Assembly: GCA_902761755.1 (NCBI GenBank)
Contig: CACWLP010000023.1
Location: forward strand, 1-35,758
Length of the DNA stretch: 35,758 bases
Direction: 5' to 3'
Source: an uncultured Eubacteriales bacterium
Lineage (GTDB): Bacteria > Bacillota > Clostridia > Christensenellales > Aristaeellaceae
A model generated the notes under the pieces. That model saw only the letters and a list, made by a program, of their open reading frames with translations. It was not told the origin of the DNA and ran no database searches. The stretch's first letter is position 1. Each line of letters starts with the position of its first letter. The position numbers and the translations under genes are program-made. Positions 1 to 8,307 of the stretch are shown in pieces.

Positions 1-1
1 C

Positions 2-445
2 GGCAGCCAGACGGACGTGGGCACGTCCAATAATACGTACACCCTTTCCTGGGGCACCGCCAAGGCGGGCAACTATACCGTAACGGAAACCCTGGGCACC
101 CTGGAAGTGACGGCCAACACCACGCCCATCACCTTCACCGCAGCCTCCGCCGGCAAGACCTACGATGGCTCCCCCCTCACCGACGGCAGCGTGACCGCGG
201 CGGGTCTCCCCGCGGGCTTCACCTGCACCGCCGCCGCCACCGGCAGCCAGACGGACGCCGGCAGCAGCGACAACACCGTATCGTCCTATGCGATCCTGAA
301 GGACGGCAGCGACGTGACGGCCAATTTCTCCAACGTGAGCACAGCGGCGGGCACCCTGACAGTCAGCCCCGCGCCCCTCACCGTCACCACCGGATCGGCC
401 AGCAAAGCCTACGACGGCACGCCGCTGAGATCACCGGCCTGGTGA
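2..445 (+). pseudogene. MBG (YDG) repeat surface protein, upstream fragment, 5' end outside window
   Basis: The reading frame is open from the first base of the window, so the gene starts further left. It encodes extracellular-type MBG/YDG beta-sandwich repeats: KTYDGSPL and KAYDGTPL signatures each open a unit, and units carry the GSQTD and GTLTV elements. Such repeats usually form stalks of secreted adhesins or surface proteins in Firmicutes. The frame ends with an abrupt stop at 443-445, right after a KAYDGTPL signature. The expected continuation (AEITGLVNGE) is present in another frame from about 424. This is therefore not the natural C-terminus but a frameshift, most simply a small deletion just after the codons for GTPL. 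It could be a real pseudogene or an assembly error in repetitive DNA. Confidence in the family is high; the state of the gene is uncertain. Confidence 0.8.
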
Positions 446-2187
446 ACGGCGAAGCCGCCACTGCCACCGCCACCGGCAGCCAGACGGACGTGGGCACATC
501 CGATAATCCTTACACCCTTTCCTGGGGCACCGCCAAGGAGGGCAACTATTCCGTAACGGACGGCGAAATCGGCACCCTGGAGGTCACGGCCAACAACACG
601 TACATCGTCATTACCTCCGGCACCTCCAGCGGCACCTACACGCCCTTCGGGCTGAAAAACAGCGATTACTCCGTGGAGGGCGATCTTCCCGCGGCGCTCA
701 CCCTGGACGTGGAAATCACCGGATTCCAGGAGGTGGCCGGCACCAGTAACAACACCATTGCCGGCTATACCATCAAGGATCAGAACGGCGACGACAAGAA
801 AGCGTACTTTACCAACGTCCATCTGAACGTAGGCACGCTGACGCTGAGCAAAGCAAAGATCAACGTCTGGACGAGCAGCGACACACAGACCTACAAGGGC
901 TCCTCTTACCAAACCTCAAACGTCTCCTGGACGGGCGTTTACGGCGGGGACAATCCCAGGACGACGGATCTTTCCATCACCGATCACATTAATTCGTGGG
1001 TGCGGGATGTGGGCACGTACGAACTGAGCTACAAAGCGGAGCTGATCCGCGAAGACCTGATGGATAAATATGAGATCGGGGAAACAAAGTTCGGCACGTT
1101 CACGATCACTCCCGCCGCGCTGACCGTGACCGCCGGAACAGCCAGCAAGGTTTACGACGGCACGCCGCTTACGGACACGACCGCCAGCCTGGAGGGGCTG
1201 CTGGGCACCGACGCCGGCAAAGCCACCGTGTCCGCCACTGCCACCATCACCAACGCAGGCAGCGTACCGTACACCTATGAAATCGACTGGGGAGAAGTGA
1301 ACTCCAACAACTATGCTGTATCGGAAGCTCCGGACACCCTGACGGTGGACCCGCTGGGCCTGAAATTTGACCTGGGCGGCAGAACAATGACCTACGGGAG
1401 CGTGGACTTTGAATTATACCCGATCCTGACTTACACAACCGGCAATCACAAGGGTGAAACCGTGAACCCGGATTCGATTACCTTCGACGAGGTGGACACC
1501 TACACCGCCACATACACGCTGTTCACCGGGGATACGGCCACGCTGACCGTCCAGGGCGCCGTGGATAATAATAACGTCGGCGAATACTCTTTCACCTGCA
1601 ACGCTTCCGTCTCCGGAAGCGCTTCCAATTACGACATTTCTTACGCCCACACCACCGTAACCATCAAACCGCTTAAAGTCACGATCAAAACTGAATCACA
1701 ATCAAAAACCTACGACGGAAAACCGTACCCCCAGGATACGGAGGTACCGCCGCCCACAATCACAATCGAAGACGCGCCCGGAGACTTTACCATTATGTTC
1801 TCGGTACAGAACAAAGAAGGTCAGATCACCAATTTCGGAAGCGTAAAAAACGACTTCGAGATCGAATGGGGCGATGAAAACCCGGACAATTATGAAATCA
1901 GTGAAGATCCGAATCCGGGCACCCTGACCATAAACAAGGCCACCCTGACCGTTTCCACACCGTCGGGAAGCCACGCTTATGACGGCAATCCTTACACCCT
2001 GGGGCCGGCAACCGTCACAGGCCTGGTGGGCACTGAAACCGTCACCGTCAATACCACGGGCAGCCGAACCGAGCCTGGCTCCAGCACGAATACCTACGAG
2101 GTCATCTGGAACGGAACGGCAGAGGAAAACAACTATCAGGTTGTCGACGGCGAAATCGGTACGCTGACGGTGTTTTTAGGCACGTAG
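442..2187 (+). CDS. MBG (YDG) repeat surface protein, C-terminal fragment
   Basis: This frame continues the MBG-repeat protein interrupted at about 425; codons for AEITGLVNGE are readable from about 424, before the first possible start at 442 (GTG). No ribosome binding site precedes that GTG, which argues against independent translation. It holds about seven further MBG-like units, with clear KVYDGTPL, KTYDGKPY and HAYDGNPY signatures and more diverged units between. The protein ends inside the last unit at GTLTV, with no LPXTG motif, SLH domain or C-terminal membrane segment, so any anchoring part must lie in the unseen N-terminal region. The stop is 29 bases before the next gene, so the two may be cotranscribed. 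The first 120 bases of the window recur at 474-597, showing recent internal duplication. Confidence 0.75.
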   Translation: MNGEAATATATGSQTDVGTSDNPYTLSWGTAKEGNYSVTDGEIGTLEVTANNTYIVITSGTSSGTYTPFGLKNSDYSVEGDLPAALTLDVEITGFQEVAGTSNNTIAGYTIKDQNGDDKKAYFTNVHLNVGTLTLSKAKINVWTSSDTQTYKGSSYQTSNVSWTGVYGGDNPRTTDLSITDHINSWVRDVGTYELSYKAELIREDLMDKYEIGETKFGTFTITPAALTVTAGTASKVYDGTPLTDTTASLEGLLGTDAGKATVSATATITNAGSVPYTYEIDWGEVNSNNYAVSEAPDTLTVDPLGLKFDLGGRTMTYGSVDFELYPILTYTTGNHKGETVNPDSITFDEVDTYTATYTLFTGDTATLTVQGAVDNNNVGEYSFTCNASVSGSASNYDISYAHTTVTIKPLKVTIKTESQSKTYDGKPYPQDTEVPPPTITIEDAPGDFTIMFSVQNKEGQITNFGSVKNDFEIEWGDENPDNYEISEDPNPGTLTINKATLTVSTPSGSHAYDGNPYTLGPATVTGLVGTETVTVNTTGSRTEPGSSTNTYEVIWNGTAEENNYQVVDGEIGTLTVFLGT

Positions 2188-2216
2188 ACTTCTGAGACGG
2201 AGCGTGATACGTCGGC

Positions 2217-4136
2217 ATGAATATCATTCGAAAATACCTGATCCCCCTGCTGGCAGCCGCCGCCGTCACGGCGCTGGCCGCCGTGGGCGTGCTGTACCGC
2301 ATGGACAAATGGACCCAGGACTGGCTGTTCCAGCAGCGGGGCGTGCCCTCCAGGGACATCGTGCTCATCGGCATCGACGAGGAAACCCTTTCCGAGCTAG
2401 GCCCTTACGGCCCCAATTACCGGAGCGTAATGGCCTTCGCCCTGGAAAAGCTGGCGTCCGATCCGGAAAAGCTGCCCGCAGCCGTGGCCATCGACGTGCT
2501 CTACGAAGGGGAAAGCGGCTCCCAGGCGGATGAAAAGCTGGCCCAGGCCGCAAAAAAGCTGGGCTGTGTGGTCACCGCCGCCATGGCGGAATACGGCGAC
2601 GTGATCCAGTGGGAAAACGGCCGCGCTGTCAGCTGGAGCACCTCCGTCATCGGCTACGTGGAGCCCTACGACCAATTGCGGGACGTAACCGTACAGGGGC
2701 ACATCAACGCCATGGCCGATAAGGACGGCGTGCTGCGCCACGCCCTGCTGGCGATAGAAAAGCCGGATGGCGGAAAAGTCCTTTCCATGGCGGCCCAGAC
2801 GGCCCGGATCTTCCTGGAAAAGAACGGGAAGGAGCTCCGTCTGCCCCCCGTCAACGCCGGCGGACATTTCTACGTTTCCTTCACCGGCAGGCCCGGGGAT
2901 TTCTACGACGGGTTCTCCCTTTACCGCCTGGTCATGGGCCAGATCCCCGCTTCCGCGTGGGCGGGCAAGATCGTGCTGATCGGCCCGTACGCCGCGGCGC
3001 TTTCGGACGATTATTTCACCGCCGCCAGCAAGGGCGTGAAAATGTTTGGCGTGGAATACCAGGCCAACGTGATCCAGAACCTGCTGGAGGGCAATTACAA
3101 ATACGAAGTGCCGGAGCTGCCCCAGCTGCTGGTGCTCTTTGCGGTGTGCGCCGCGGCGGTGCTGCTGTTCCTGCGGCTGCGGGTAAGCCGGGCCTGCCTG
3201 CTCTGCGGCGGGCTGATCGCGGGCAGCGCGGGGCTGTGCTGGCTGCTGTCCCGTTTCGGGCTCATCACCCATCCCCTGTGGCTGCCCTGCGCCATTCTGG
3301 TGCTGTTCCTGGGGGCCATGGCCGTGCAGTACGCCAAGGCCGCCCGGGAAAAGCAGCGCCTGGCCCTGGAAAACGAACGCATCGGCGCGGAGCTGGCCCT
3401 GGCCACCCGCATCCAGGCCAATTCCCTGCCCAAGGAATTCCCGCCCTTCCCGGACAGGAACGAGTTTGACATTTACGCCTCTATGACCCCCGCGAAGGAA
3501 GTGGGCGGCGATCTGTATGATTTCTTCCTCATCGACGACGATCACCTGGCCCTGACCATCGGCGACGTATCCGGCAAGGGCGTGCCGGCGGCGCTGTTCA
3601 TGATGCTGTCCTCCGCCCTGATCCGGAACGCGGCCATGAACGAAATAAGCCCCGCCCGGATCCTCACCCTGGTCAACCGCCAGATCTGCGCCCGGAACAC
3701 GGAGGAAATGTTTATCACCGTATGGATGGGCGTGCTGGAAATCTCCACCGGATTGCTCACCGCCGCCAACGCCGGCCACGAATACCCCGCCCTGAAGCAG
3801 GCGGACGGCAGCTTCGAGCTGATGAAGGACCGGCACGGCGTTGTGGTGGGCGCCATGGACGGGGTGCGTTACCGGGATTACACCATCCAGATGTTCCCGG
3901 GAACGAAGCTGTTCGTCTACACCGACGGCGTGGCGGAAGCCACCGACGTAAGCGAACAGCTTTTCGGCACCGGCAGGATGATCGACGCCCTGCGCAAGGC
4001 CGAAAACGGCACGCCGGAGGAGCTGCTCCGGGTCGTCCGCAGCGATGTGGACGCCTTCGTCGGCAAAGCGCCCCAGTTCGACGACCTGACCATGCTGTGC
4101 CTGCAGTACAACGGCCCCGGAACGGCCGAAGAATAA
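2217..4136 (+). CDS. CHASE2-domain SpoIIE-type serine phosphatase (RsbU-like)
   Basis: A 639-residue membrane phosphatase expected to dephosphorylate STAS anti-sigma antagonists in response to an extracytoplasmic signal. Residues 9-27 form the first membrane segment and about 33-290 an extracellular CHASE2 sensor (VLIGIDEETL start, KIVLIGPYA near its end). Three membrane segments span 303-372. A short coiled linker (ERIGAELALATRIQ) leads into the PP2C/SpoIIE catalytic domain at 413-632. Metal-binding acidic residues are present: D432 in GGDLYD, D450 in GDVSGKG, D570 in YTDG and D622/D623 in FDD. The catalytic half closely resembles that of the 711-residue protein encoded convergently at 4420-6555, so the two are paralogues. 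The ribosome binding site is weak (GGAG about 16 bases upstream). The likely substrates are the STAS proteins at 9219-9934, by context only. Confidence 0.9.
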   Translation: MNIIRKYLIPLLAAAAVTALAAVGVLYRMDKWTQDWLFQQRGVPSRDIVLIGIDEETLSELGPYGPNYRSVMAFALEKLASDPEKLPAAVAIDVLYEGESGSQADEKLAQAAKKLGCVVTAAMAEYGDVIQWENGRAVSWSTSVIGYVEPYDQLRDVTVQGHINAMADKDGVLRHALLAIEKPDGGKVLSMAAQTARIFLEKNGKELRLPPVNAGGHFYVSFTGRPGDFYDGFSLYRLVMGQIPASAWAGKIVLIGPYAAALSDDYFTAASKGVKMFGVEYQANVIQNLLEGNYKYEVPELPQLLVLFAVCAAAVLLFLRLRVSRACLLCGGLIAGSAGLCWLLSRFGLITHPLWLPCAILVLFLGAMAVQYAKAAREKQRLALENERIGAELALATRIQANSLPKEFPPFPDRNEFDIYASMTPAKEVGGDLYDFFLIDDDHLALTIGDVSGKGVPAALFMMLSSALIRNAAMNEISPARILTLVNRQICARNTEEMFITVWMGVLEISTGLLTAANAGHEYPALKQADGSFELMKDRHGVVVGAMDGVRYRDYTIQMFPGTKLFVYTDGVAEATDVSEQLFGTGRMIDALRKAENGTPEELLRVVRSDVDAFVGKAPQFDDLTMLCLQYNGPGTAEE

Positions 4137-4156
4137 TCATTATCGGCTTTCCAAAC

Positions 4157-4182
4157 AAAAAGGGGCTGTTGCACAGCCCCTT
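4157..4182 (-). terminator. Terminator at left end of repeat copy 1
   Basis: Read on the - strand, the 9-bp stem AAGGGGCTG/CAGCCCCTT runs directly into a TTTTTG tract. It can stop transcripts of the 4420-6555 gene, but only after about 240 bases of the repeat have been transcribed. Confidence 0.7.
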
Positions 4183-4374
4183 CGATCAAATGGATCCTCC
4201 ATTTGATCGACATAAAACGCCTTTTCCTCTCGTCCCTGCGGGACTCCCGGGCGGAAAAGGCGCAAGGAACTTGGAGGGGCTACGGCCCCTCCAAACCACC
4301 CCGGGGTTATTCGATTCCCCGGTATTCACTGCTGCTCGTTCTTTTTTGAAAACCAATATCCCTGTAAACAAAGA

Positions 4375-4416
4375 GGATGTTGCAGATTGGCTTCTGCAAC
4401 ATCCCCTTCGTTTTTT
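4375..4416 (+). terminator. Terminator at right end of repeat copy 1
   Basis: A 12-bp perfect stem with a six-base loop is followed by CCTTCG and six T residues at 4411-4416. It can stop transcripts of the CHASE2 phosphatase gene coming from the left. It lies 4 bases from the stop codon of the convergent 4420-6555 gene. Confidence 0.75.
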
Positions 4417-4419
4417 CCT

Positions 4420-6555
4420 TTAGATGGCTTTCCGGATGGTCAGGATGTTCTGCCCGTCCCTGTATTCGTATTCCACCTTGTCCATGCTCTTTTTCACCAT
4501 GTAGATGCCCAGGCCGCCGATCTGCCTCTGCTCGGCGGGCAGGGTAATGTCCGGATCGGCTTTGGCCAAAGGATCGTAGGGGATGCCCCGGTCAATAAAG
4601 GTGACGGCCACCTGCGCGGGATCCTGCGCCGTATCCACCCGGATCGTCGCCATCCCCACATTCGGGGTATAAGCATAGCTGGCGATATTCACAAACAGCT
4701 CTTCCACTGCCACGTCAATCTGCATCTGGACTTTCGGAGGGCATTTCATTTTTTCCAAAAACCGGTCCACAAATCCAAGCACCTCTTCCAGGTTTTCCAC
4801 CTTGGCTTCCAGGGTCAGTTCATTCATGGTGTTTTTCCCTCCTCCTCCCGCGTAGTAGAGGCTCAGCATCGTGATATCGTCAAATTGCGGCGCGCCGCCC
4901 ACGAACGCCCGGATATCCTGCCGCACCGCGTCCAGCTGGTTCCTGGGCGCTGCGTCGGGATCGCGGTTCAGCGCGGCCAGCATACGGTCCGTGCCGAACA
5001 GCTCGTTCTGCGCGTTGGTGGCTTCCGGCACGCCGTCGGTGTAGACAAACAGGCTGTCCCCGGGGTGCAGCTCGAAGGCATGCTCCCGGAAACGGAGGCC
5101 CTCCATCGTGGCCACGGCGGGGGAATGGCGGTATTCCACCAGCTCGTACCGCCCGTTGGCGCGGCGGAGCACCGGATGCTCATGGCCGGCGTTGGCCGCC
5201 ACGCCGCGGCCGGTGGAAATCTCGATCACCGCCAGCCACACCGTCACGAACAGCTCCGCCTCGTTTCCTTCACACAGCTGATCGTTGACGCTGCAGAGCA
5301 CCTCCGCCGGGCTTCCGCCCATCTGGACGCGGTTCTTGATCAGCGTCTTGGCGATCACCATAAACAGCGCCGCCGGCACCCCCTTGCCGCTCACATCGGC
5401 CATTACCAGCGCCAGGTGATCGTCGTCCACCAGGAAGAAATCGTAGAAATCGCCGCCCACTTCCTTGGCCGGGTGCATCATGGCGTACAGATCAAATTCC
5501 GTACGGTCCGGGAAGGCCGGAAAGATCCGGGGCAGCATGTCCGCCTGGATCTGCGTGGCCACGTTGAGCTCCGCTCCGATGCGCTCCTTCTCGGCGGTCA
5601 CCCGGGTCAGATCGTCGATATACTCCGCCAGCTGCGTTTCCAGGTCATCCATCACGGTGCTCAGGTTTTCCAATTCGTCGCCGGTGCGGATGTTCAGCCC
5701 GGAAAAGTGGTTCAGCGCCACGGGGCGGCTGTCCGTATGGTGCGCCCGGTCGTAGCTGTATTGGGTGGCGGCCTTCGCCAGTTTATTGATGGGCACCACC
5801 ACCTGCCGCCGCATATTCCACGCCATCAGCGCGCTGAGCACGGCGGTCACCACCAGCAGCGTCACGCAGTAATTGATCAGGAACGACTGCCGGTCGCTCA
5901 TCACCTTATCCATGGAGATATCAATGATGGCCGCGGAGAAGGTGCCGTCGTCCGAAACATAGATCGGGGAGCCGCCGGAGCTGAGCCAGCCGAAATCGGG
6001 CTCGTTGGTGATCACGGCCTCGTTCCCCCGCTGCAGCGAATCCGCCTGATCGTCCTCAATGGGCTCCCAGATGCCCGGCGCGCTGTAGAATTCGTCGTCC
6101 GCGTCGGTGCCGTCGGCCACATAGAGGCAGACATGCCGGGCCTTGTCGATCACCATGATGTAGGTGAACATGACGTCGTTCTTTTCCTTCACGGTGATCA
6201 GCGTGCTGCGAAGCCGCTGATAATCCTCATTGTCTTCAATGTCGGCAAACCGGCTGCGATAGGCCTCGCTCTCCTGGTCCTCCCGTTCCTCCTCCGTCGC
6301 CTCCAGATACCTTTCGTGGATCATCACGCTGTATTTTTCCACCACGTCCCGGTCCACCAGCGCCGCAGCCGTATTGGCCAGGTGGCTGGTATTGTTCAGA
6401 TAATGGCTGTCCATCGTGTTTGAATAAACGGTATACCCGATCACAATGGCCGTGATCCCCAGCACAAAAGCGATCAGCAGGATCGAGAGCAGCGTCTTCC
6501 TGCTGATGGACCGCCGCATTTTCCGCTCTTTGGGCTGCAGTGCGGTTTCCGACAT
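4420..6555 (-). CDS. Membrane sensor with SpoIIE phosphatase and RsbW-like kinase domains in one chain
   Basis: A 711-residue protein with the two opposing enzymes of a partner switch. TM1 is at about 21-43, an extracellular sensor at 44-225, TM2 at 226-248 and a HAMP-like linker at 250-310. The SpoIIE/PP2C domain at 345-568 has GGDFYD (D369), ADVSGKG (D387), YTDG (D507) and FDD (D559/D560). A C-terminal HATPase domain at about 580-711 has an intact N-box (E618, E619, N623), D655 in FIDRG and a GGLGIYM glycine loop at 680-686, so it should bind ATP and phosphorylate STAS proteins. The start follows AGGGAGG at good spacing. It is the last gene of the - strand operon beginning at 9934, 15 bases after the MATE-HATPase gene. 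Separate RsbU and RsbW polypeptides are the more familiar arrangement. Confidence 0.9.
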   Translation of the reverse strand: MSETALQPKERKMRRSISRKTLLSILLIAFVLGITAIVIGYTVYSNTMDSHYLNNTSHLANTAAALVDRDVVEKYSVMIHERYLEATEEEREDQESEAYRSRFADIEDNEDYQRLRSTLITVKEKNDVMFTYIMVIDKARHVCLYVADGTDADDEFYSAPGIWEPIEDDQADSLQRGNEAVITNEPDFGWLSSGGSPIYVSDDGTFSAAIIDISMDKVMSDRQSFLINYCVTLLVVTAVLSALMAWNMRRQVVVPINKLAKAATQYSYDRAHHTDSRPVALNHFSGLNIRTGDELENLSTVMDDLETQLAEYIDDLTRVTAEKERIGAELNVATQIQADMLPRIFPAFPDRTEFDLYAMMHPAKEVGGDFYDFFLVDDDHLALVMADVSGKGVPAALFMVIAKTLIKNRVQMGGSPAEVLCSVNDQLCEGNEAELFVTVWLAVIEISTGRGVAANAGHEHPVLRRANGRYELVEYRHSPAVATMEGLRFREHAFELHPGDSLFVYTDGVPEATNAQNELFGTDRMLAALNRDPDAAPRNQLDAVRQDIRAFVGGAPQFDDITMLSLYYAGGGGKNTMNELTLEAKVENLEEVLGFVDRFLEKMKCPPKVQMQIDVAVEELFVNIASYAYTPNVGMATIRVDTAQDPAQVAVTFIDRGIPYDPLAKADPDITLPAEQRQIGGLGIYMVKKSMDKVEYEYRDGQNILTIRKAI

Positions 6556-6570
6556 GGTGAATCCTCCCTT

Positions 6571-8307
6571 TTACAGGCGTATGATGACCGTGTTGAAGCC
6601 TTGGTAGTGCCGGTAGGAAAACTCTTTCACTTTCTTTTTGATGGCGCTGATGCCCAGGGCGGAAAAATCCACGTCCTCATCCGTGGCCGCGCCGTTCATT
6701 TCCATGGCCAGGGGATTGAACGAATCGGCGTTATCCCGGATATGCAGCTCCATGCTTCCGTCCTCCAGGGCGATCATGGTCAGCTGGATGAAGCCGTCTT
6801 CCTTGCCGCGGAAGCCGTTGTCCAGCGTGGCCACGCAGATTTCCTCCACGGCCATGGCGGCGATGTACTGCTGCTTGACCGGGGCGTCCCAGCGCTGGCA
6901 AAATTCCCCGATTTCCTCCGTGGTTTCGGTGATTTCCTCGCTCCTGGAAAAAATGGTCTTGCGGAAAACGCGTTCCCGCTGGAAAGGCGGCCGGCCGGAA
7001 AAGCACTTGCACAGCCCGAATATCGCCAGCGTCATCGCCTCCGACAGCACGAACAGCTTCCAGAACCGGTCCGGCGCAGAGAGCATGAAAATCAGCGCCA
7101 GCATCACGGGCAGCACGCCCCGCAGCGTGCTCAGCAGCAGCGTATCCTTTTCCGACTGCCGGGCTTCGTAATAATTCGCCAGCATGATGCCCACGCTGGA
7201 CAGGGGGATGCTGACGGCGAAATACCTGAGCGCCTCCCGCCCGGCGGTAAGGATATTCTCCTCCGTCAGGCCGAAGAAACGGCAGATCAAATCGGGAAAC
7301 AGAAAGACCGCCGCGGCCAGGATCAGGCTGGACGCCACCGCATAGCGCAGCGCGGTAGACAGCGCCAGGCGCATCCCGTCCTCGTTGTACTCTCCGTAGT
7401 ACGTGCTGATGACCGGCAGCGCAGACTTCGCCGTGGCGTCGCACAGGTTCATTCTGAAGTAAGAAACGCTCAACACCACGTCCAGCACGGCGATCCCGAT
7501 GCCGCCGATGCTGTCCAGCAGCAGGCGGTTGGCGATGAGCAGGAAAATCATGCTGTAGAGAAACTCCACCGACGAGGAAAGCCCCCTGACGAAGGAGGAG
7601 AACACGCTCCTGAAAGCCGGTTTCATGGGGCTGAATTTCAGCGCCCCTTTGCGGCGGCAGATCACCGCGACGGAAATGACCGTTCCCACCGTCTGCCCCG
7701 CCACCGTGGCGATGGCGGCGCCCGCGACATCCAGACGCAGCACCAGCACCAGCAGCACGTTCAGCGAAATATCCACCACATTGCCCGCGGTGAACGCCAC
7801 ACTGGCCTGCTTTTCCAGGTCGTCGTTCTTCATGTAGTAGTTCAGCAGGTAATTCAGGAACAGCATGGGCGTGCCCAGCAGCGTGATGCCCAGGTAAACG
7901 CGGCAGGCGTCATAGAGCGCTCCGTCCTCCGGCACGGTCCCCAGCAGCCCCAGCAGCGGCCGGAGCAGCAGATTGCCCAGAACCGCGAACACGGCCCCCG
8001 CGATCAGGCTGACGCAAAAAGTGCCCTGGAAATCCGCCAGCGCCTCCTCCCGCTTTCCCTGCGCCATCTGCTGGGAAAAGCGCACGCTCCCGCCGATCCC
8101 AAGGCCGTTCATGATCGCATTGAAGACCTGAACCACCGGCATGGACAGCGCGATGGCCGCCAATCCGATATACCCGACCCGGTTGCCCAGCACCAGCCCA
8201 TCGGCCACGTCCCCGAGAGAAAGCACGATGGCAGAAACCAGCGCCGGGAAAAACTGGCGCCGGAACATCCTTCCGGAAAAGAATCGGTCGATGGTTTGCT
8301 GCCTCAT
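6571..8307 (-). CDS. MATE/MOP-family transporter fused to a degenerate HATPase (anti-sigma kinase-like) domain
   Basis: Residues 1 to about 440 form a polytopic transporter of the MATE/MOP type: repeated hydrophobic segments and MATE-like stretches such as GNRVGYIGLAAIALSMPV and GAAIATVAGQTVG. It would be expected to move a drug, lipid or other amphiphile across the membrane. Residues about 455-578 form an RsbW-like HATPase domain: VEEICVATLDNG resembles the N-box and ALGISAIKK the G2 loop. Aligned to the intact domain of the neighbouring 711-residue protein (VEELFVNI), the Mg-binding Asn is Ala493. The DxG box reads DNADS (D525). The domain may therefore bind nucleotide poorly and serve as a docking or sensing module for the STAS proteins. 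The start overlaps the upstream stop by 4 bases, so the gene is translationally coupled to the DUF2156 gene. Confidence 0.88.
   Translation of the reverse strand: MRQQTIDRFFSGRMFRRQFFPALVSAIVLSLGDVADGLVLGNRVGYIGLAAIALSMPVVQVFNAIMNGLGIGGSVRFSQQMAQGKREEALADFQGTFCVSLIAGAVFAVLGNLLLRPLLGLLGTVPEDGALYDACRVYLGITLLGTPMLFLNYLLNYYMKNDDLEKQASVAFTAGNVVDISLNVLLVLVLRLDVAGAAIATVAGQTVGTVISVAVICRRKGALKFSPMKPAFRSVFSSFVRGLSSSVEFLYSMIFLLIANRLLLDSIGGIGIAVLDVVLSVSYFRMNLCDATAKSALPVISTYYGEYNEDGMRLALSTALRYAVASSLILAAAVFLFPDLICRFFGLTEENILTAGREALRYFAVSIPLSSVGIMLANYYEARQSEKDTLLLSTLRGVLPVMLALIFMLSAPDRFWKLFVLSEAMTLAIFGLCKCFSGRPPFQRERVFRKTIFSRSEEITETTEEIGEFCQRWDAPVKQQYIAAMAVEEICVATLDNGFRGKEDGFIQLTMIALEDGSMELHIRDNADSFNPLAMEMNGAATDEDVDFSALGISAIKKKVKEFSYRHYQGFNTVIIRL

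Larger units (their letters stand above)
4157..4416. repeat. Multi-hairpin intergenic repeat, copy 1
   Basis: A 260-base non-coding element between convergent genes, built of successive perfect or near-perfect inverted repeats. A: AAGGGGCTG 4160-4168 / 4174-4182. B: TCGATCAAATGGA 4182-4194 / 4198-4210. C: CGCCTTTTCC 4218-4227 / 4253-4262, enclosing GTCCC/GGGAC 4232-4244. D: TTGGAGGGGC 4271-4280 / 4285-4294. E: CCGGGG 4301-4306 / CCCCGG 4317-4322. F: GGATGTTGCAGA 4375-4386 / 4393-4404. The ends are imperfect inverted copies of each other (AAGGGGCTGTTGCA at the left, AAGGGGATGTTGCA inward from the right). A five-A run flanks A and a six-T run flanks F, both on the outside. It recurs in inverse orientation at 31743-32071 and, two mismatches apart over about 97 bases, at 35659-35758. 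No protein is encoded. Confidence 0.92.

Noticed and set aside
4157-4416. Insertion sequence or phage attachment site
   Set aside because: No transposase or integrase is encoded in or near any of the three copies, and target-site duplications could not be recognised; only a non-autonomous origin remains possible.
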